64,000 nucleotides of DNA from Microbispora siamensis (GCF_016863095.1 NZ_BOOF01000002.1:62001-126000), one strand, 5' to 3'; shown: positions 52,444 to 62,047, counted from the first letter of the stretch. A program made the numbers and translations. Notes: generated by a model from the sequence alone, not told the origin.

Positions 52444-53456
52444 CACCTTTCGACGGAGGGGCGCTGCCGGGCGATGAGGGCGTTGAGCAGGGCGGCGCCC
52501 GCCTCGGCGTCGTCCACGCTGATGGCGAGCCGCCCGCCGGAGGTGTAGCGCACGACCAGGCACTCGCCGCCGCGGATCATGATCGTGGCCCGTCCCGGGA
52601 GGCCGCGGTAGCCCCATCCGCCCACCTGGGCCGGATACCGCTCCTCCACCCACGCCCGCTCGACGCGATCCAGCCGCACCCTGCGCGAGGGCCACCGCAA
52701 CGGGCCGACCGACACGGTCAGCGCTTCGGGGACGACCCGCACCGAGACCGACGACAGCACCGTGCCGACCACGCCCACGACGGCGAGCGGCACCACGGCG
52801 CGCCAGCCGCCGGGGAACAGGCCGGACAGGGCCGTCCCCGCGAGCGCCACCGCGGCGGCGAGCGCCACGATCGCGAGCCAGGCCGCCCACGGCGCGGTGG
52901 TGGTGGAGACCCACACCGGCCGCTTCCCCGGGTCGAGGTCGATCCGCGGTCGCGTCCGCGGTGGCGCCGGGGGAACGTCCGGGCCGCGCAGGCCGGCGAG
53001 CCGGCCCAGCGCCCCGAGCGCGATCGGCGCGGCGACGATCACCACGACCTGCCAGCTCATGCCCGCCGCGCGGGTCCAGTCGCCGCGGTCGAGGTTGGCG
53101 GCGATCGTGAAGGCCTGCGTGACGACCATGAGCCCGCCCGCCCAGGCCAGCCCGGCGCAGTACCAGGCGCGCGGCGTACGGCGGACCAGCGTGCGGGCCC
53201 GCGCCCCGACACCTGCGCCGACCCCCGCGACGACGACCCACAGCACGACCAGAACGAGCACGAAGGCCGCGAACGGCATGGAGCCGTCGGGCCGCCCGGA
53301 CGGCCCCCAGTGGGTGGCCAGCGGGTCGGGCAGGCGATCGGCGAACGCCAGCGGCACCGCCACGAGCACGGCGGCGACCAGCACGGCCCAGGCCGAGACG
53401 GCCAGCAGGAACCGGGTGCGGAAGCCGGTGACGGAGCGGTCGTGGGGGTCGGTCAT
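52443..53456 (-). CDS. DUF1648 membrane protein
   Basis: 337 residues with about six TM helices. The N-terminus has the DUF1648 signature LPDPLATHWGPSGRPDGSM after the first helix; the C-terminal soluble part resembles a PH-like domain (VRVVPEALTVSVGPLRWPSRRVRLDRV...). Function unknown; such genes sit with GntR/YtrA-type regulators. ATGA overlap with the GntR stop and overlap with the CPBP start make a three-gene operon. Confidence 0.82.
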   Translation of the reverse strand: MTDPHDRSVTGFRTRFLLAVSAWAVLVAAVLVAVPLAFADRLPDPLATHWGPSGRPDGSMPFAAFVLVLVVLWVVVAGVGAGVGARARTLVRRTPRAWYCAGLAWAGGLMVVTQAFTIAANLDRGDWTRAAGMSWQVVVIVAAPIALGALGRLAGLRGPDVPPAPPRTRPRIDLDPGKRPVWVSTTTAPWAAWLAIVALAAAVALAGTALSGLFPGGWRAVVPLAVVGVVGTVLSSVSVRVVPEALTVSVGPLRWPSRRVRLDRVERAWVEERYPAQVGGWGYRGLPGRATIMIRGGECLVVRYTSGGRLAISVDDAEAGAALLNALIARQRPSVER

Positions 53457-53848
53457 GCCATTTCCTTGCCGGAGTCATCGCCGGGGTCCTCACCGAGGTC
53501 CTTGATGACGTCCTTGATGAGGGCGACGACGTCGTCCGTGGTGAGGCCGTACCTCGCGGCCTCGTCGAGCAGGTCACGCGCGCGCGTCCTGAGCGCCTCG
53601 CGGCCGTCCGGCCGCCGCAGCACGGACACCCCGCGCCCGCGGCGGAACTCCAGCAGTCCCTCGTCCCGCAGGTCGCGCAGCGAGCGCAGCACGGTGTTCG
53701 CGTTGACGCCCAGCGCGTGGGCCAGGTCGCGGGCCGGCGGCAGCCGATCGCCGGGCGCGACGTCCCCGGCCCCGATCGCACGCCTTATGGCGGCGGCCAC
53801 CTGTTCGTGCAGGGGCCGCGGATCGTTGAGATCGAGCGTGAGCAACAT
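53453..53848 (-). CDS. GntR-family (YtrA-type) transcriptional regulator
   Basis: 131-residue repressor. LNDPRPLHEQVAAAIRRAI opens the winged helix; LPPARDLAHALGVNANTVLRSLRDLRDEGLLEFRRGRGVSV is the DNA-binding helix and wing. The short helical C-terminal tail (about 85-131) lacks a large effector domain, as in the YtrA subfamily, which usually controls its own membrane-protein operon. Inverted repeats lie just upstream. First gene of the operon with the DUF1648 and CPBP genes. Confidence 0.88.
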   Translation of the reverse strand: MLLTLDLNDPRPLHEQVAAAIRRAIGAGDVAPGDRLPPARDLAHALGVNANTVLRSLRDLRDEGLLEFRRGRGVSVLRRPDGREALRTRARDLLDEAARYGLTTDDVVALIKDVIKDLGEDPGDDSGKEMA

Positions 53849-53862
53849 GATGCTATCGACAT

Positions 53863-53897
53863 TAGCACCATACGCCCGGAAGATCGCGATGGTGCTA
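53863..53897. promoter_or_regulatory. Probable GntR operator
   Basis: TAGCACCAT (53863-53871) and ATGGTGCTA (53889-53897) are perfect inverted copies with a 17-bp spacer, beginning 15 bp before the GntR start. A second copy of ATCGCGAT (53883-53890, 53913-53920) and a partial match GGCATCATCGCGAT extend the symmetry. Confidence 0.6.
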
Positions 53898-53970
53898 CTT
53901 TCATTGGCATCATCGCGATTACCGATAGGTAGGATGAACCCTCGTTTATGCGTAGCCGAGTAAGCCCAGC

Positions 53971-53976
53971 TAGCAT
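53971..53976 (+). promoter_or_regulatory. -10 element, probable leaderless promoter of pepA
   Basis: TAGCAT, eight bases before GTG 53985, no SD. Confidence 0.55.
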
Positions 53977-53984
53977 CGGCTCAC

Positions 53985-55499
53985 GTGACCACAGTGCGCA
54001 TAAACGCATCTGACGCGGTCTCCATCGAGACCAGTGCTCTCATAATCGGCGTCCACACGACCCCGGAGGGTCCACGCCCGGCTCCCGGAGGCGAAGGCCT
54101 CGACCAGGCCCTGGACGGACGACTCGCCGAGATCCTCACCACAATGGGGTTCACCGGCAAGGCCGAAGAGGTCGTCAAGTTCCCGACTCTCGGGGCGCTA
54201 CCGGCGCCCGTCGCCGTCGCCGTGGGCCTCGGCGACGTCCCGCAGGACGAGGACGGCTACGACCTGGAAACCCTGCGCCGCGCGGCCGGAGCGGCCGTCC
54301 GCGCCCTCGCCGGCACGCCGTCCGCCGCGCTCGCCCTGCCCGCCCGTACGGCCGCCGAGGCGGAGGCCGTGGCGCTGGGCGGCCTGCTGGGCGCCTACGA
54401 CTTCGCGCGCTATCGCACCGGCGGCGACCTCAAGCCGCCGGTCGGCGAGCTTACCGTCCTGTCCGGCGCGGCCGGGGCCGAGGAGTCCGTCGCGCACGCG
54501 GCGACGCTCGCCGACTCCGTCACCCTCGTCCGCGACCTGGTGAACACGCCGCCGTCCGACCTGTGGCCCGCGCGCTTCGCCGAGATCGCCCAGGAGACCG
54601 GCGGCGCGGCCGGCCTGTCGGTCGAGGTGCTGGACGAGGTCAGGCTCAAGGAGGACGGCTACGGCGGCATCATCGGCGTCGGCCAGGGCTCGGTCAACCC
54701 GCCCCGCCTGGTCCGCGTCGCCTACAGCCACCCCGAGGCGTCCCAGAAGGTCGCGTTCGTCGGCAAGGGCATCACCTTCGACTCCGGCGGCCTGTCGCTC
54801 AAGCCCTCCGCCTCCATGGACTGGATGAAGTCGGACATGGGCGGCGCCGGAGCCGTGTTCGGCGCGCTCGTCGCGATCGCCCGGCTGGGCCTGCGCGTCA
54901 ACGCGGTCGGCTACCTCTGCCTGGCCGAGAACATGCCCTCGGGCAGCGCCCAGCGCCCCTCCGACGTCCTGCACACCTACAGCGGCAAGACCGTCGAGGT
55001 GCTCGACACCGACGCCGAGGGCCGCCTGGTGCTGATCGACGGCATCGCCCGCGCCGTCGAGGACGAGCCCGACGTGATCATCGACGTCGCCACCCTGACC
55101 GGCGCGCAGATCGTGGCGCTCGGATGGCGTACGGCCGGCGTGATGGCCAACGACGACGCGCTGCGCGAGGAGATCGTCCGCATCGCCGGCGAGCAGGGCG
55201 AGGGCGCCTGGGGCATGCCGCTGCCCGCCGAGCTGCGCAAGGGGCTCGACTCCGCGGTCGCCGACATCGCCAACCTCCAGCCCGAGCGGTGGGGCAGCAT
55301 GCTCGCCGCGGGCATCTTCCTGCGGGAGTTCGTCCCCGCGGGCGTCCGCTGGGCGCACGTGGACATGGCCGGGCCCGCGTTCAACAAGGGCGAGCCGCAC
55401 GGCTACACGCCCAAGGGCGGCACCGGCGCGCTGACCCGCACGCTCGTCGCCGTCGCCGAGCGCTACGCGGGGAACGGCACGTCCGCGCAGGCTGTTTAA
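53985..55499 (+). CDS. pepA: Leucyl aminopeptidase (M17)
   Basis: 504-residue cytosolic dizinc aminopeptidase. The catalytic domain has VGKGITFDSGGLSLKPSASM (Lys and first Asp), DMGGAGAVFGALVA, and DTDAEGRLVLIDGIARA (metal Asp and Glu plus Arg), then VATLTGAQIVALG. All key residues are present and length is normal. It cleaves N-terminal hydrophobic residues from peptides. Leaderless GTG start. It is followed by lpdA after a gene-free 154-bp gap. Confidence 0.94.
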   Translation: MTTVRINASDAVSIETSALIIGVHTTPEGPRPAPGGEGLDQALDGRLAEILTTMGFTGKAEEVVKFPTLGALPAPVAVAVGLGDVPQDEDGYDLETLRRAAGAAVRALAGTPSAALALPARTAAEAEAVALGGLLGAYDFARYRTGGDLKPPVGELTVLSGAAGAEESVAHAATLADSVTLVRDLVNTPPSDLWPARFAEIAQETGGAAGLSVEVLDEVRLKEDGYGGIIGVGQGSVNPPRLVRVAYSHPEASQKVAFVGKGITFDSGGLSLKPSASMDWMKSDMGGAGAVFGALVAIARLGLRVNAVGYLCLAENMPSGSAQRPSDVLHTYSGKTVEVLDTDAEGRLVLIDGIARAVEDEPDVIIDVATLTGAQIVALGWRTAGVMANDDALREEIVRIAGEQGEGAWGMPLPAELRKGLDSAVADIANLQPERWGSMLAAGIFLREFVPAGVRWAHVDMAGPAFNKGEPHGYTPKGGTGALTRTLVAVAERYAGNGTSAQAV

Positions 55500-55653
55500 C
55501 CAGAAAGAGCCCGTGCGGGTGGTTCGACAACGGAAGACGGCTCCGCCGCGGCGTGCCCGCGTGGGCCCGGGCCGGGGCCACGATCTTCCGGGACAAGTGA
55601 AAAGATGCTGCCGGGCCCATCCGGCGGTGTGAATACGACCAAGGAGCATTCCA

Positions 55654-57033
55654 GTGGCTGATGGCAGCGGCCCCTACGACATCGTCGTCCTAGGTGGCGG
55701 TAGCGGTGGTTACGCCTGTGCCCTGCGGGCGGCCGAGCTCGGCATGAACGTCGTCCTCATCGAGAAGGACAAGGTCGGGGGCACCTGCCTGCACCGCGGC
55801 TGCATCCCCACCAAGGCGCTGCTGCATGCGGCCGAGCTCGCCGACCAGGCTCGCGAGGGCGAGTCGTTCGGCGTCCGCACCCGGCTGGAGGGCATCGACG
55901 TCCCCGGCGTCCACGCGTACAAGGACAAGGTGATCGGGGGCCTCTACAAGGGCCTGGCCGGGCTCATCAAGAGCAAGAAGATCACCGTGGTCGAGGGCGA
56001 GGGCCGCCTGGCCGGTCCCAACCGCGTCGTGGTCGGCGACCAGGTGTACGAGGGCCGCAACGTCGTGCTGGCGACCGGCTCGGTGCCGAAGTCGCTGCCC
56101 GGCCTCGACATCGACGGCGAGAAGGTGATCAGCAGCGACCACGCGCTGGTCCTCGACCGCGTCCCGTCCTCGGTCGTCATCTTGGGCGGCGGCGTCATCG
56201 GCGTCGAGTTCGCCAGCGTCTGGCGCTCGTTCGGCGCCGAGGTCACGATCGTCGAGGCGCTGCCGCACCTGCTGCCGCTGGAGGACGAGTCCAGCTCCAA
56301 GCTGCTGGAGCGCGCCTTCCGCCGCCGTGGCATCAAGTACGAGCTGGGCGCCCGGTTCGAGAGCGTCAAGACCACCGACACCGGGGTCGTCGTCTCCCTG
56401 GAGAACGGCAAGACCCTCGACGCCGAGATCATGCTCGTCGCCGTCGGCCGCGGCCCGGTCTCGGCCGGCCTCGGCTACGAGGAGAACGGCGTCACGATGG
56501 AGCGCGGCTACGTGCTCGTCAACGAGTTCTGCCAGACCAGCGTGCCGGGCGTGTACGCCGTGGGCGACCTGATCCCCACGCTGCAGCTCGCCCACGTCGG
56601 CTTCGCCGAGGGCATCCTGGTCGCAGAGCACATCGCCGGGCTGAACCCGGTGCCGATCGACTACGACGGCGTTCCGCGCATCACCTACTCCGAGCCCGAG
56701 GTCGCGTCGGTGGGCATCGCCACGTCGGTCGCCCGCGAGCGCGGCCACGACGTCGTCGAGCTGAACTACAACCTCGCCGGCAACGGCAGGAGCAAGATCC
56801 TGCAGACCCAGGGCGAGGTCAAGGTCGTCGCCGAGCGCGACGGCCGGGTGCTCGGCGTCCACATGGTCGGCAGCCGGGTGGGCGAGCTGATCGCGGAGGC
56901 TCAGCTGATCTTCAACTGGGAGGCCACGGCCACCGACGTCGCCCAGCTCATCCACCCGCACCCGACCCAGTCCGAGGCTCTCGGCGAGGCCATGCTGGCC
57001 CTGGCCGGCAAGCCGCTGCACGTCCACAACTGA
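55654..57033 (+). CDS. lpdA: Dihydrolipoamide dehydrogenase (E3)
   Basis: 459-residue FAD flavoprotein that reoxidises dihydrolipoyl groups of 2-oxoacid dehydrogenase complexes with NAD+. [20 protein letters not shown] binds [19 protein letters not shown] has the redox pair Cys45/Cys50, a second [10 protein letters not shown] binds NAD, and [12 protein letters not shown] near the end supplies the His-Glu pair. AAGGAG 8 nt before the GTG start. sucB follows at 35 nt, probably the same operon. Confidence 0.96.
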   Translation: MADGSGPYDIVVLGGGSGGYACALRAAELGMNVVLIEKDKVGGTCLHRGCIPTKALLHAAELADQAREGESFGVRTRLEGIDVPGVHAYKDKVIGGLYKGLAGLIKSKKITVVEGEGRLAGPNRVVVGDQVYEGRNVVLATGSVPKSLPGLDIDGEKVISSDHALVLDRVPSSVVILGGGVIGVEFASVWRSFGAEVTIVEALPHLLPLEDESSSKLLERAFRRRGIKYELGARFESVKTTDTGVVVSLENGKTLDAEIMLVAVGRGPVSAGLGYEENGVTMERGYVLVNEFCQTSVPGVYAVGDLIPTLQLAHVGFAEGILVAEHIAGLNPVPIDYDGVPRITYSEPEVASVGIATSVARERGHDVVELNYNLAGNGRSKILQTQGEVKVVAERDGRVLGVHMVGSRVGELIAEAQLIFNWEATATDVAQLIHPHPTQSEALGEAMLALAGKPLHVHN

Positions 57034-57067
57034 AGCCCTCCTAGCGAACGCGAGAGAAGAACACACC

Positions 57068-58573
57068 ATGCCGGTCTCCGTAACCATGCCCCAGCTCGGC
57101 GAGAGCGTTACCGAGGGCACCGTCACACGCTGGCTGAAGAAGGAAGGCGACCGCGTCGAGGCCGACGAGCCGCTCCTCGAGGTGTCGACCGACAAGGTCG
57201 ACACCGAGATCCCTTCGCCGTCCGCCGGCTACCTGACCAAGATCATCGTTGCCGAGGACGAGACGGTCGAGGTCGGCGCCGAGCTGGCCCTGATCGACTC
57301 CGAGGCGGGCGCCGCTCCGGCCGCCGCCGAGCCGGCGGCGCCGGCTCCCGCTCCGCAGCCCGAGCCGGAGCCCGCTCCGGCCCCGGCGCAGACGGCGGCG
57401 CCCGAGCCCGCCCCCGCCGCGCCGATCTCGTCGATCCCGCAGCCCGCGCCCGCCGTGGTGACGCCGCAGCCGGTGCCCCCGGCGCCCGCGCCGGCCCCGC
57501 AGGCTCCGGCCCAGCAGGCCCCGGCTCCGCAGCCGCAGGCGCCCGCCCCGGCCGCGCAGCCGAGCGAGCCGACCCCGCTGCCCTCGTCCGGCGAGGGCCC
57601 GTACGTCACGCCGCTGGTCCGCAAGCTCGCCGCCGAGCACGGCGTCGACCTCGACTCGCTGACCGGCACCGGCGTCGGCGGCCGGATCCGCAAGCAGGAC
57701 GTGATCGAGGCCGCCCGCGTCCAGCGCGAGCAGGCCGCCGCCGCTGCCGCCGCTCCCGCGGCCCCGCAGGCGGCGCCCGCCCCGGCCCAGGCGCCCGCCG
57801 CCCCGGCCGCCGCCGCGCCCGCCGCGTCGGAGGTGCGGGTGGACACCACGCTGCGCGGCCGTACGGAGAAGATGTCGCGCCTGCGGCAGACCATCGCCAA
57901 GCGCATGGTCGAGTCGCTGCAGGTCTCGGCGCAGCTCACCACCGTGGTCGAGGTCGACGTCACCCGCATCGCGCGCCTGCGCGACCGGGCCAAGGACGAG
58001 TTCCTGCGGCGCGAGGGCGTGAAGCTGTCGTTCATGCCGTTCTTCGCGATGGCCGCGGTCGAGGCGCTCAAGCAGCACCCGAAGCTGAACGCCACGATCA
58101 ACAGCGAGACCAACGAGGTCACCTACTTCGACGTCGAGCACCTCGGCTTCGCTACCGACACCGAGCGCGGCCTGCTCGTCCCGGTGATCAAGAACGCGGG
58201 CGACCTCAACATCGCCGGGCTCGCCCGTAAGATCGCCGACCTCGCCGAGCGCACCCGCACCAACAAGGTGAGCCCGGACGAGATCACCGGCGGCACGTTC
58301 ACGCTGACCAACACCGGCAGCCGGGGCGCGCTGTTCGACACGCCGATCCTCAACCAGCCGCAGGTCGGCATGCTGGGCACCGGCGCGGTCGTCAAGCGCC
58401 CGGTCGTCGTGGACACCCCGGAGGGCGAGGTCATCGCGGTCCGCTCGATGGTCTACCTCGCGCTCAGCTACGACCACCGCCTGGTCGACGGCGCCGACGC
58501 GGCCCGCTTCCTCACGACGATCAAGCACCGTCTCGAGGAGGGCCGCTTCGAGGCCCAGCTCGGCCTGGCGTAG
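57068..58573 (+). CDS. sucB: 2-oxoglutarate dehydrogenase-type E2 (dihydrolipoyl acyltransferase)
   Basis: 501 residues. One N-terminal lipoyl domain with Lys43 in [11 protein letters not shown]; a long Ala/Pro/Gln linker (about 80-178); a peripheral-subunit-binding domain (about 180-216, [16 protein letters not shown]); a second linker; and the catalytic domain with [14 protein letters not shown] (His about 470). Single lipoyl domain and motif set fit SucB-type E2, though actinobacteria share E2 between complexes. LipB and LipA in this window would make its cofactor. Hairpin follows. Confidence 0.93.
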   Translation: MPVSVTMPQLGESVTEGTVTRWLKKEGDRVEADEPLLEVSTDKVDTEIPSPSAGYLTKIIVAEDETVEVGAELALIDSEAGAAPAAAEPAAPAPAPQPEPEPAPAPAQTAAPEPAPAAPISSIPQPAPAVVTPQPVPPAPAPAPQAPAQQAPAPQPQAPAPAAQPSEPTPLPSSGEGPYVTPLVRKLAAEHGVDLDSLTGTGVGGRIRKQDVIEAARVQREQAAAAAAAPAAPQAAPAPAQAPAAPAAAAPAASEVRVDTTLRGRTEKMSRLRQTIAKRMVESLQVSAQLTTVVEVDVTRIARLRDRAKDEFLRREGVKLSFMPFFAMAAVEALKQHPKLNATINSETNEVTYFDVEHLGFATDTERGLLVPVIKNAGDLNIAGLARKIADLAERTRTNKVSPDEITGGTFTLTNTGSRGALFDTPILNQPQVGMLGTGAVVKRPVVVDTPEGEVIAVRSMVYLALSYDHRLVDGADAARFLTTIKHRLEEGRFEAQLGLA

Positions 58574-58618
58574 CCGTACGCCCGGGGGCGGCGCGAGCCG
58601 TACCGCCTGGACGCCATC

Positions 58619-58649
58619 GGGGCCGTCCCGCGCTTCGCGGGGCGGCCCC
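58619..58649 (+). terminator. Hairpin after sucB
   Basis: GGGGCCG (58619-58625) with CGGCCCC (58643-58649), a T-G wobble, then CCCGCG with CGCGGG, closed by a CTT loop: a 14-bp stem 45 nt after the stop. Confidence 0.75.
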
Positions 58650-58684
58650 CTGCGTTTCCGGGTAGTGACCCGTGCGTGGAGACG

Positions 58685-59575
58685 ATGACGACAGTGGTGA
58701 CGGGCTCCTCGGGACTGCTCGGAACGGCCCTGGTGCGCGCGCTGCGCGCCGACGGGCACGAGGTGCGCCGCCTCGTACGGCGCCCGCCCGCCGGGCCGGA
58801 CGAGCGCTTCTGGGACCCGGCGGGCGGCGTGCTCGACCCCGGGGCGCTGGAGGGCGCGGACGCCGTCGTCCACCTGGCCGGTGCCGGGATCGGCGACCGC
58901 CGGTGGTCCGAGGCGTACAAGCGGGAACTGGTGGACAGCCGGGTCGGCGGCACGCGCACCCTCGCCGAGGCGCTGGCCCGCGCCGAGGGCGGACCGCGGG
59001 TGCTGCTGTCCGCCTCCGCGATCGGCTTCTACGGCGACACCGGGGATCGCGCGGTGGACGAGTCCGCGCCGGGAGGCACGGGCTTCCTGGCCGACCTGGT
59101 GCGCGGCTGGGAGGCCGCCACCGCGCCCGCCGCGGAGGCGGGCGTGCGGGTGACGCCGCTGCGCACGGGTCTCGTGCTCAGCGGCCGGGGCGGCGCGCTC
59201 GCCCGGATGCTGCCGATCTTCAAGATGGGCGCGGGCGCCGTGCTCGGCAGCGGCAGGCAGTACGTCTCGTGGATCTCGCTGCCCGACTGGGTGGACGCGG
59301 TCCGCTTCCTGCTCGCGCACGAACTGGCGGGGCCGGTGAACCTCACGGCTCCCGAGCCGGTGACCAACGCCGAGTACACCGCCGCGCTCGCCAGGGCGCT
59401 GCGCCGCCCGACGATGCCGCTGCCGGCCCCGCGCCTCGCGCTGCGCCTGGCGCTCGGGGAGTTCGCGGAGGAGGCCCTGCTCGCCGGTCAGCGGGTGCTC
59501 CCCCGGCGGCTGCTCGACGCAGGTCACCGGTTCGCCCATCCCACCATCGGCGAGGCGCTGGCCGCCGTACTCTAA
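58685..59575 (+). CDS. TIGR01777-family NAD-dependent epimerase-like protein
   Basis: 296-residue extended SDR-fold protein. TVVTGSSGLLGTALV is the Gly-rich dinucleotide motif; VLLSASAIGFYGDTGDRAVDE supplies the family's SxxGYYG-like block (here SAIGFYG); the C-terminal DUF1731 part ends ALAAVL. These proteins are related to sugar epimerases, but the family's reaction is not established. The ATG at 58685 has GGAG about 5 nt upstream; GTG 58676 is in frame. Confidence 0.83.
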   Translation: MTTVVTGSSGLLGTALVRALRADGHEVRRLVRRPPAGPDERFWDPAGGVLDPGALEGADAVVHLAGAGIGDRRWSEAYKRELVDSRVGGTRTLAEALARAEGGPRVLLSASAIGFYGDTGDRAVDESAPGGTGFLADLVRGWEAATAPAAEAGVRVTPLRTGLVLSGRGGALARMLPIFKMGAGAVLGSGRQYVSWISLPDWVDAVRFLLAHELAGPVNLTAPEPVTNAEYTAALARALRRPTMPLPAPRLALRLALGEFAEEALLAGQRVLPRRLLDAGHRFAHPTIGEALAAVL

Positions 59576-59609
59576 AGAGTCATTCGATCCGGGAACAGGA
59601 GTGATGCGC

Positions 59610-60350
59610 ATGAGCCGCATCGGGCAGTCGCACATCGTCGCCATCGGAGGCGGATCATTCCGGCAGTCGGAGCGGTACGGGTTCATCGAGCCGACCGCGC
59701 TGCTGCGTTACGTCCTCGACCTGACCGGTCAGGACCGCCCCAAGCTCGGGCTGCTCGCCACGGCCACCGGCGACGACGCCGAGTGGCTGCTCAAGATGTA
59801 CGGCGCGTTCTCCCGCTGGGACGTCGAGGTGAGCCACCTGACGGTCTTCCCGATGCCGAACGTCGAGGATCCCCGCGAGTGGATCCTGGAGCAGGACGCG
59901 ATCTACGTGAGCGGCGGCAGCGTCGCCAACCTCGCCGCGCTGTGGCGGCTGCACGGCCTGGACGAGGCGTTCGCCGAGGCGTGGCGGGCGGGGGTCGTGC
60001 TGTCCGGGCAGAGCGCCGGCGCGCTGTGCTGGCACGTCGGCGGCAACACCGACTCGTTCGGGCCGAGGCTGCGGCCCTGGGCCGAGGGGCTGGGCCTGCT
60101 CCCCTACTCCTGCGGCGTCCACTACAACTCCGACCCCCAGCGGCGGGCGCTGCTGCACGAGTCGGTCGCGTCGGGCGAGCTGCCCGAGGGGTACGCCGCC
60201 GACGAGGGCGTGGCGCTGCACTACGTGGGCACGGAGTTCATCCAGGCCGTGACCACCGACCCCGAGGGGTACGCCTACCGGATCGAGCGGGACGGCCCCG
60301 CCGTCAAGGAGCTGCGTATCGAGCCCCGGCTGCTCACCTCTACTCTGTGA
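59610..60350 (+). CDS. S51-family peptidase E (dipeptidase E/cyanophycinase-like)
   Basis: 246-residue serine peptidase of the class I glutamine-amidotransferase-like fold. The elbow GQSAGALCW carries the nucleophile Ser (about residue 133); [11 protein letters not shown] precedes it and GVHYNSD follows with His. Such enzymes remove N-terminal Asp. AGGAG lies 8 nt before ATG 59610, so the upstream ATG 59604 and GTG 59601 are less likely. lipB starts three bases after its stop, overlapping its regulatory region. Confidence 0.85.
   Translation: MSRIGQSHIVAIGGGSFRQSERYGFIEPTALLRYVLDLTGQDRPKLGLLATATGDDAEWLLKMYGAFSRWDVEVSHLTVFPMPNVEDPREWILEQDAIYVSGGSVANLAALWRLHGLDEAFAEAWRAGVVLSGQSAGALCWHVGGNTDSFGPRLRPWAEGLGLLPYSCGVHYNSDPQRRALLHESVASGELPEGYAADEGVALHYVGTEFIQAVTTDPEGYAYRIERDGPAVKELRIEPRLLTSTL
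60341..60346 (+). promoter_or_regulatory. -10 element, possible leaderless promoter of lipB inside the S51 gene end
   Basis: TACTCT, six bases before GTG 60353; it overlaps the last codons of the peptidase gene. Confidence 0.4.
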
Positions 60351-60352
60351 AC

Positions 60353-61024
60353 GTGAAGGCCGATGGGAACGTGAAGGGCGTGGCCATCGTCCGCCTGGGC
60401 GTCGACGTACCGTACGAGCAGGCGTGGACCCTGCAGCGGCGGCTGCACGCCCGGCGGGCGGCCGACGAGATCTCCGACCTGTGCCTCATGCTGGAGCACG
60501 CCCCCGTCTACACGGCGGGCAAGCGGACGCTGCCGCACGAGCGGCCGGTCGACGGCACGCCGGTCATCGACGTGGACCGGGGCGGGAAGATCACCTGGCA
60601 TGGTCCGGGGCAGCTCGTCTGCTACCCCATCATCCGCATCGGCGACGTGGTCTCCTACATCCGGCTGCTGGAAGAGGTCCTGATCCAGGTCTGCGCCGAC
60701 TTCGGGCTGACCGCGCGCCGGGTCGAGGGCCGCGGCGGAGTGTGGGTGCCCGGCGACCCCGCGCACGGGCTGCCCGACCGCAGGCTCGGCACGATCGGCA
60801 TCCGGGTCTCCGGCGGGGTCACCATGCACGGCTTCGCGCTCAACTGCGTCAACGACCTGAGCTGGTACACCCGCATCGCCGGTGACGACGCCGGGGTGAC
60901 GTCGCTGGCGGCCGAGACCGGCCGGCGGATCACGGTCGACGAGGTCATCCCGTTCGCCGGCAAGCGCCTCGCCGAGGCCCTCGGCGAGGAGCCGTACGAC
61001 CTGTACGAGGAGGATCTCGCCTGA
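60353..61024 (+). CDS. lipB: LipB-family octanoyltransferase homologue lacking both catalytic residues
   Basis: 223 residues; alignable end to end with LipB ([68 protein letters not shown]). In LipB a Lys in the (R)KxAAIGxR motif and a Cys in the VPCGI motif form the catalytic dyad (Lys142/Cys176 in the mycobacterial enzyme). Here the first is Arg144 ([10 protein letters not shown]) and the second region is [11 protein letters not shown] (175-185), about three residues shorter and without the PCG. The protein may be inactive or use another residue, such as Cys165. It still sits near lipA. Confidence 0.85.
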   Translation: MKADGNVKGVAIVRLGVDVPYEQAWTLQRRLHARRAADEISDLCLMLEHAPVYTAGKRTLPHERPVDGTPVIDVDRGGKITWHGPGQLVCYPIIRIGDVVSYIRLLEEVLIQVCADFGLTARRVEGRGGVWVPGDPAHGLPDRRLGTIGIRVSGGVTMHGFALNCVNDLSWYTRIAGDDAGVTSLAAETGRRITVDEVIPFAGKRLAEALGEEPYDLYEEDLA

Positions 61025-61027
61025 CGG

Positions 61028-61324
61028 CTACGCGCCGCGGCCCTTCCGGCGGATCTTGATCTGGCGCATGTCGGTCACCGCGACCCGCAGGATCTCGTAC
61101 GGGTGCCCGTGCGCGTCCAGCGCGGTCATCGCTCCCAGCGCGGCCTCGTCCTCACCGTCGTCCGGCCCCGCGGGCACCTGGCAGCGGAAGGTGAAGGCGG
61201 ACACGCTCGCGTCGTGGGTGAACGTGCCGCCCTCGGTGTAGGCGGTGCCGCCCGCCGCCGTCACGGCGGCCCGGCCCGCGTCGTCGAGGCCCTTGAACTT
61301 TCCTCTGATCGTCACTCTGAACAC
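61028..61324 (-). CDS. DUF6204-type small protein
   Basis: 98 residues, unknown function. MFRVTIRGKFKGLDDAGRAAV opens a small alpha-beta fold; FTFRCQVPAG and a basic C-terminus IKIRRKGRGA follow. The start lies inside the 3' end of the TetR gene (13-nt overlap), so the two are co-translated. Convergent with lipB (3-nt gap). No metal or catalytic motif. Confidence 0.75.
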   Translation of the reverse strand: MFRVTIRGKFKGLDDAGRAAVTAAGGTAYTEGGTFTHDASVSAFTFRCQVPAGPDDGEDEAALGAMTALDAHGHPYEILRVAVTDMRQIKIRRKGRGA

Positions 61325-61965
61325 GGTCGTCCCTCTCGTACGGCATAGGTGCGGACGCGCTCGCCCAGGAGGCTCTCGGTGACGTCGAGCAACTCCAGCA
61401 CGGCGGCCGCGATGGCGTCCGGGCTCTCCCCCTCCGTCGTACGCCGCCCGATCTCGGCGTACACAAGCGAGTGGAGGCAGCCGATGTGCCAGGCGACCAC
61501 GCGCGGCAGCGGGTCGCCGGCGTCGGCGCCGGTCTCCTCGGCCAGCGCGACCGCCAGCGCGTCGGTCATCTGGCGGCCGAGGTCCTCCAGCCGGGCGGTC
61601 AGCGTGGGGGCGGCCCGCATCATCTCCAGCACGCGCCCGAATCCCGCGCTCAGCCCGACCACGCGTTCTCGCCCGCGTATCTCCCGGCGCAGGCGCTGCA
61701 GCACGGCGACGGCCGCCGACTCGCCCGGCGGCCGCTCCCGCACGATGTCGGCGAGCCTCCGGGGCGACGCCTCCTCGGGCGGGAGCACCAGGTCCTCCTT
61801 GGCCTGGAAGTAGTTGTAGACGGTGTTCACGGAGACCTCGGCGGCCTGGGCGACCTCGGCCATCGTGACGTTGTCGAAGCCGCGCTCCACGAACAGCCCG
61901 ACCGCCACCTCGGCGATGCGCCGCCGGGTCTGCCGTTTCTTGCGCTCCCGAAGTCCCTCGGCCAT
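61312..61965 (-). CDS. TetR-family transcriptional repressor
   Basis: 217 residues. KRQTRRRIAEVAVGLFVERGFDNVTMAEVAQAAEVSVNTVYNYF is the canonical N-terminal helix-turn-helix; the rest is an all-helical ligand/dimer domain with MRAAPTLTARLEDLGRQMTDALAVAL and a buried Cys/His region. Ligand unknown. Nested palindromes start 13 bp before its ATG, in the region shared with the divergent M48-like gene, so both are likely targets. Confidence 0.9.
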   Translation of the reverse strand: MAEGLRERKKRQTRRRIAEVAVGLFVERGFDNVTMAEVAQAAEVSVNTVYNYFQAKEDLVLPPEEASPRRLADIVRERPPGESAAVAVLQRLRREIRGRERVVGLSAGFGRVLEMMRAAPTLTARLEDLGRQMTDALAVALAEETGADAGDPLPRVVAWHIGCLHSLVYAEIGRRTTEGESPDAIAAAVLELLDVTESLLGERVRTYAVREGRPCSE

Positions 61966-61977
61966 TTCTGAACTCTA

Positions 61978-62001
61978 CTGCAAATTTGCAATCGATTGCA
62001 G
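61978..62001. promoter_or_regulatory. Nested palindromic TetR operator
   Basis: Two overlapping perfect palindromes share TGCA: TGCAAATTTGCA (61979-61990) and TGCAATCGATTGCA (61987-62000), and the outer CTGCAA/TTGCAG arms also match. The AT-rich block lies between divergent tetR and the M48-like gene. Confidence 0.75.
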
Positions 62002-62047
62002 TTTTCGGCGTCTCGCCGAGCGGGTTGGCCTCGGAGATACTCGCGGC

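Noticed and set aside
57041-59686. 881-codon open frame on the minus strand
   Set aside because: Antisense to sucB and the epimerase gene; its repetitive Arg/Gly content comes from the sucB Ala/Pro linker read in reverse.
60353-61024. LipB as a frameshifted pseudogene
   Set aside because: The reading frame is continuous and conserved on both sides of the altered loop, so residue loss is by substitution and in-frame deletion, not a frameshift.
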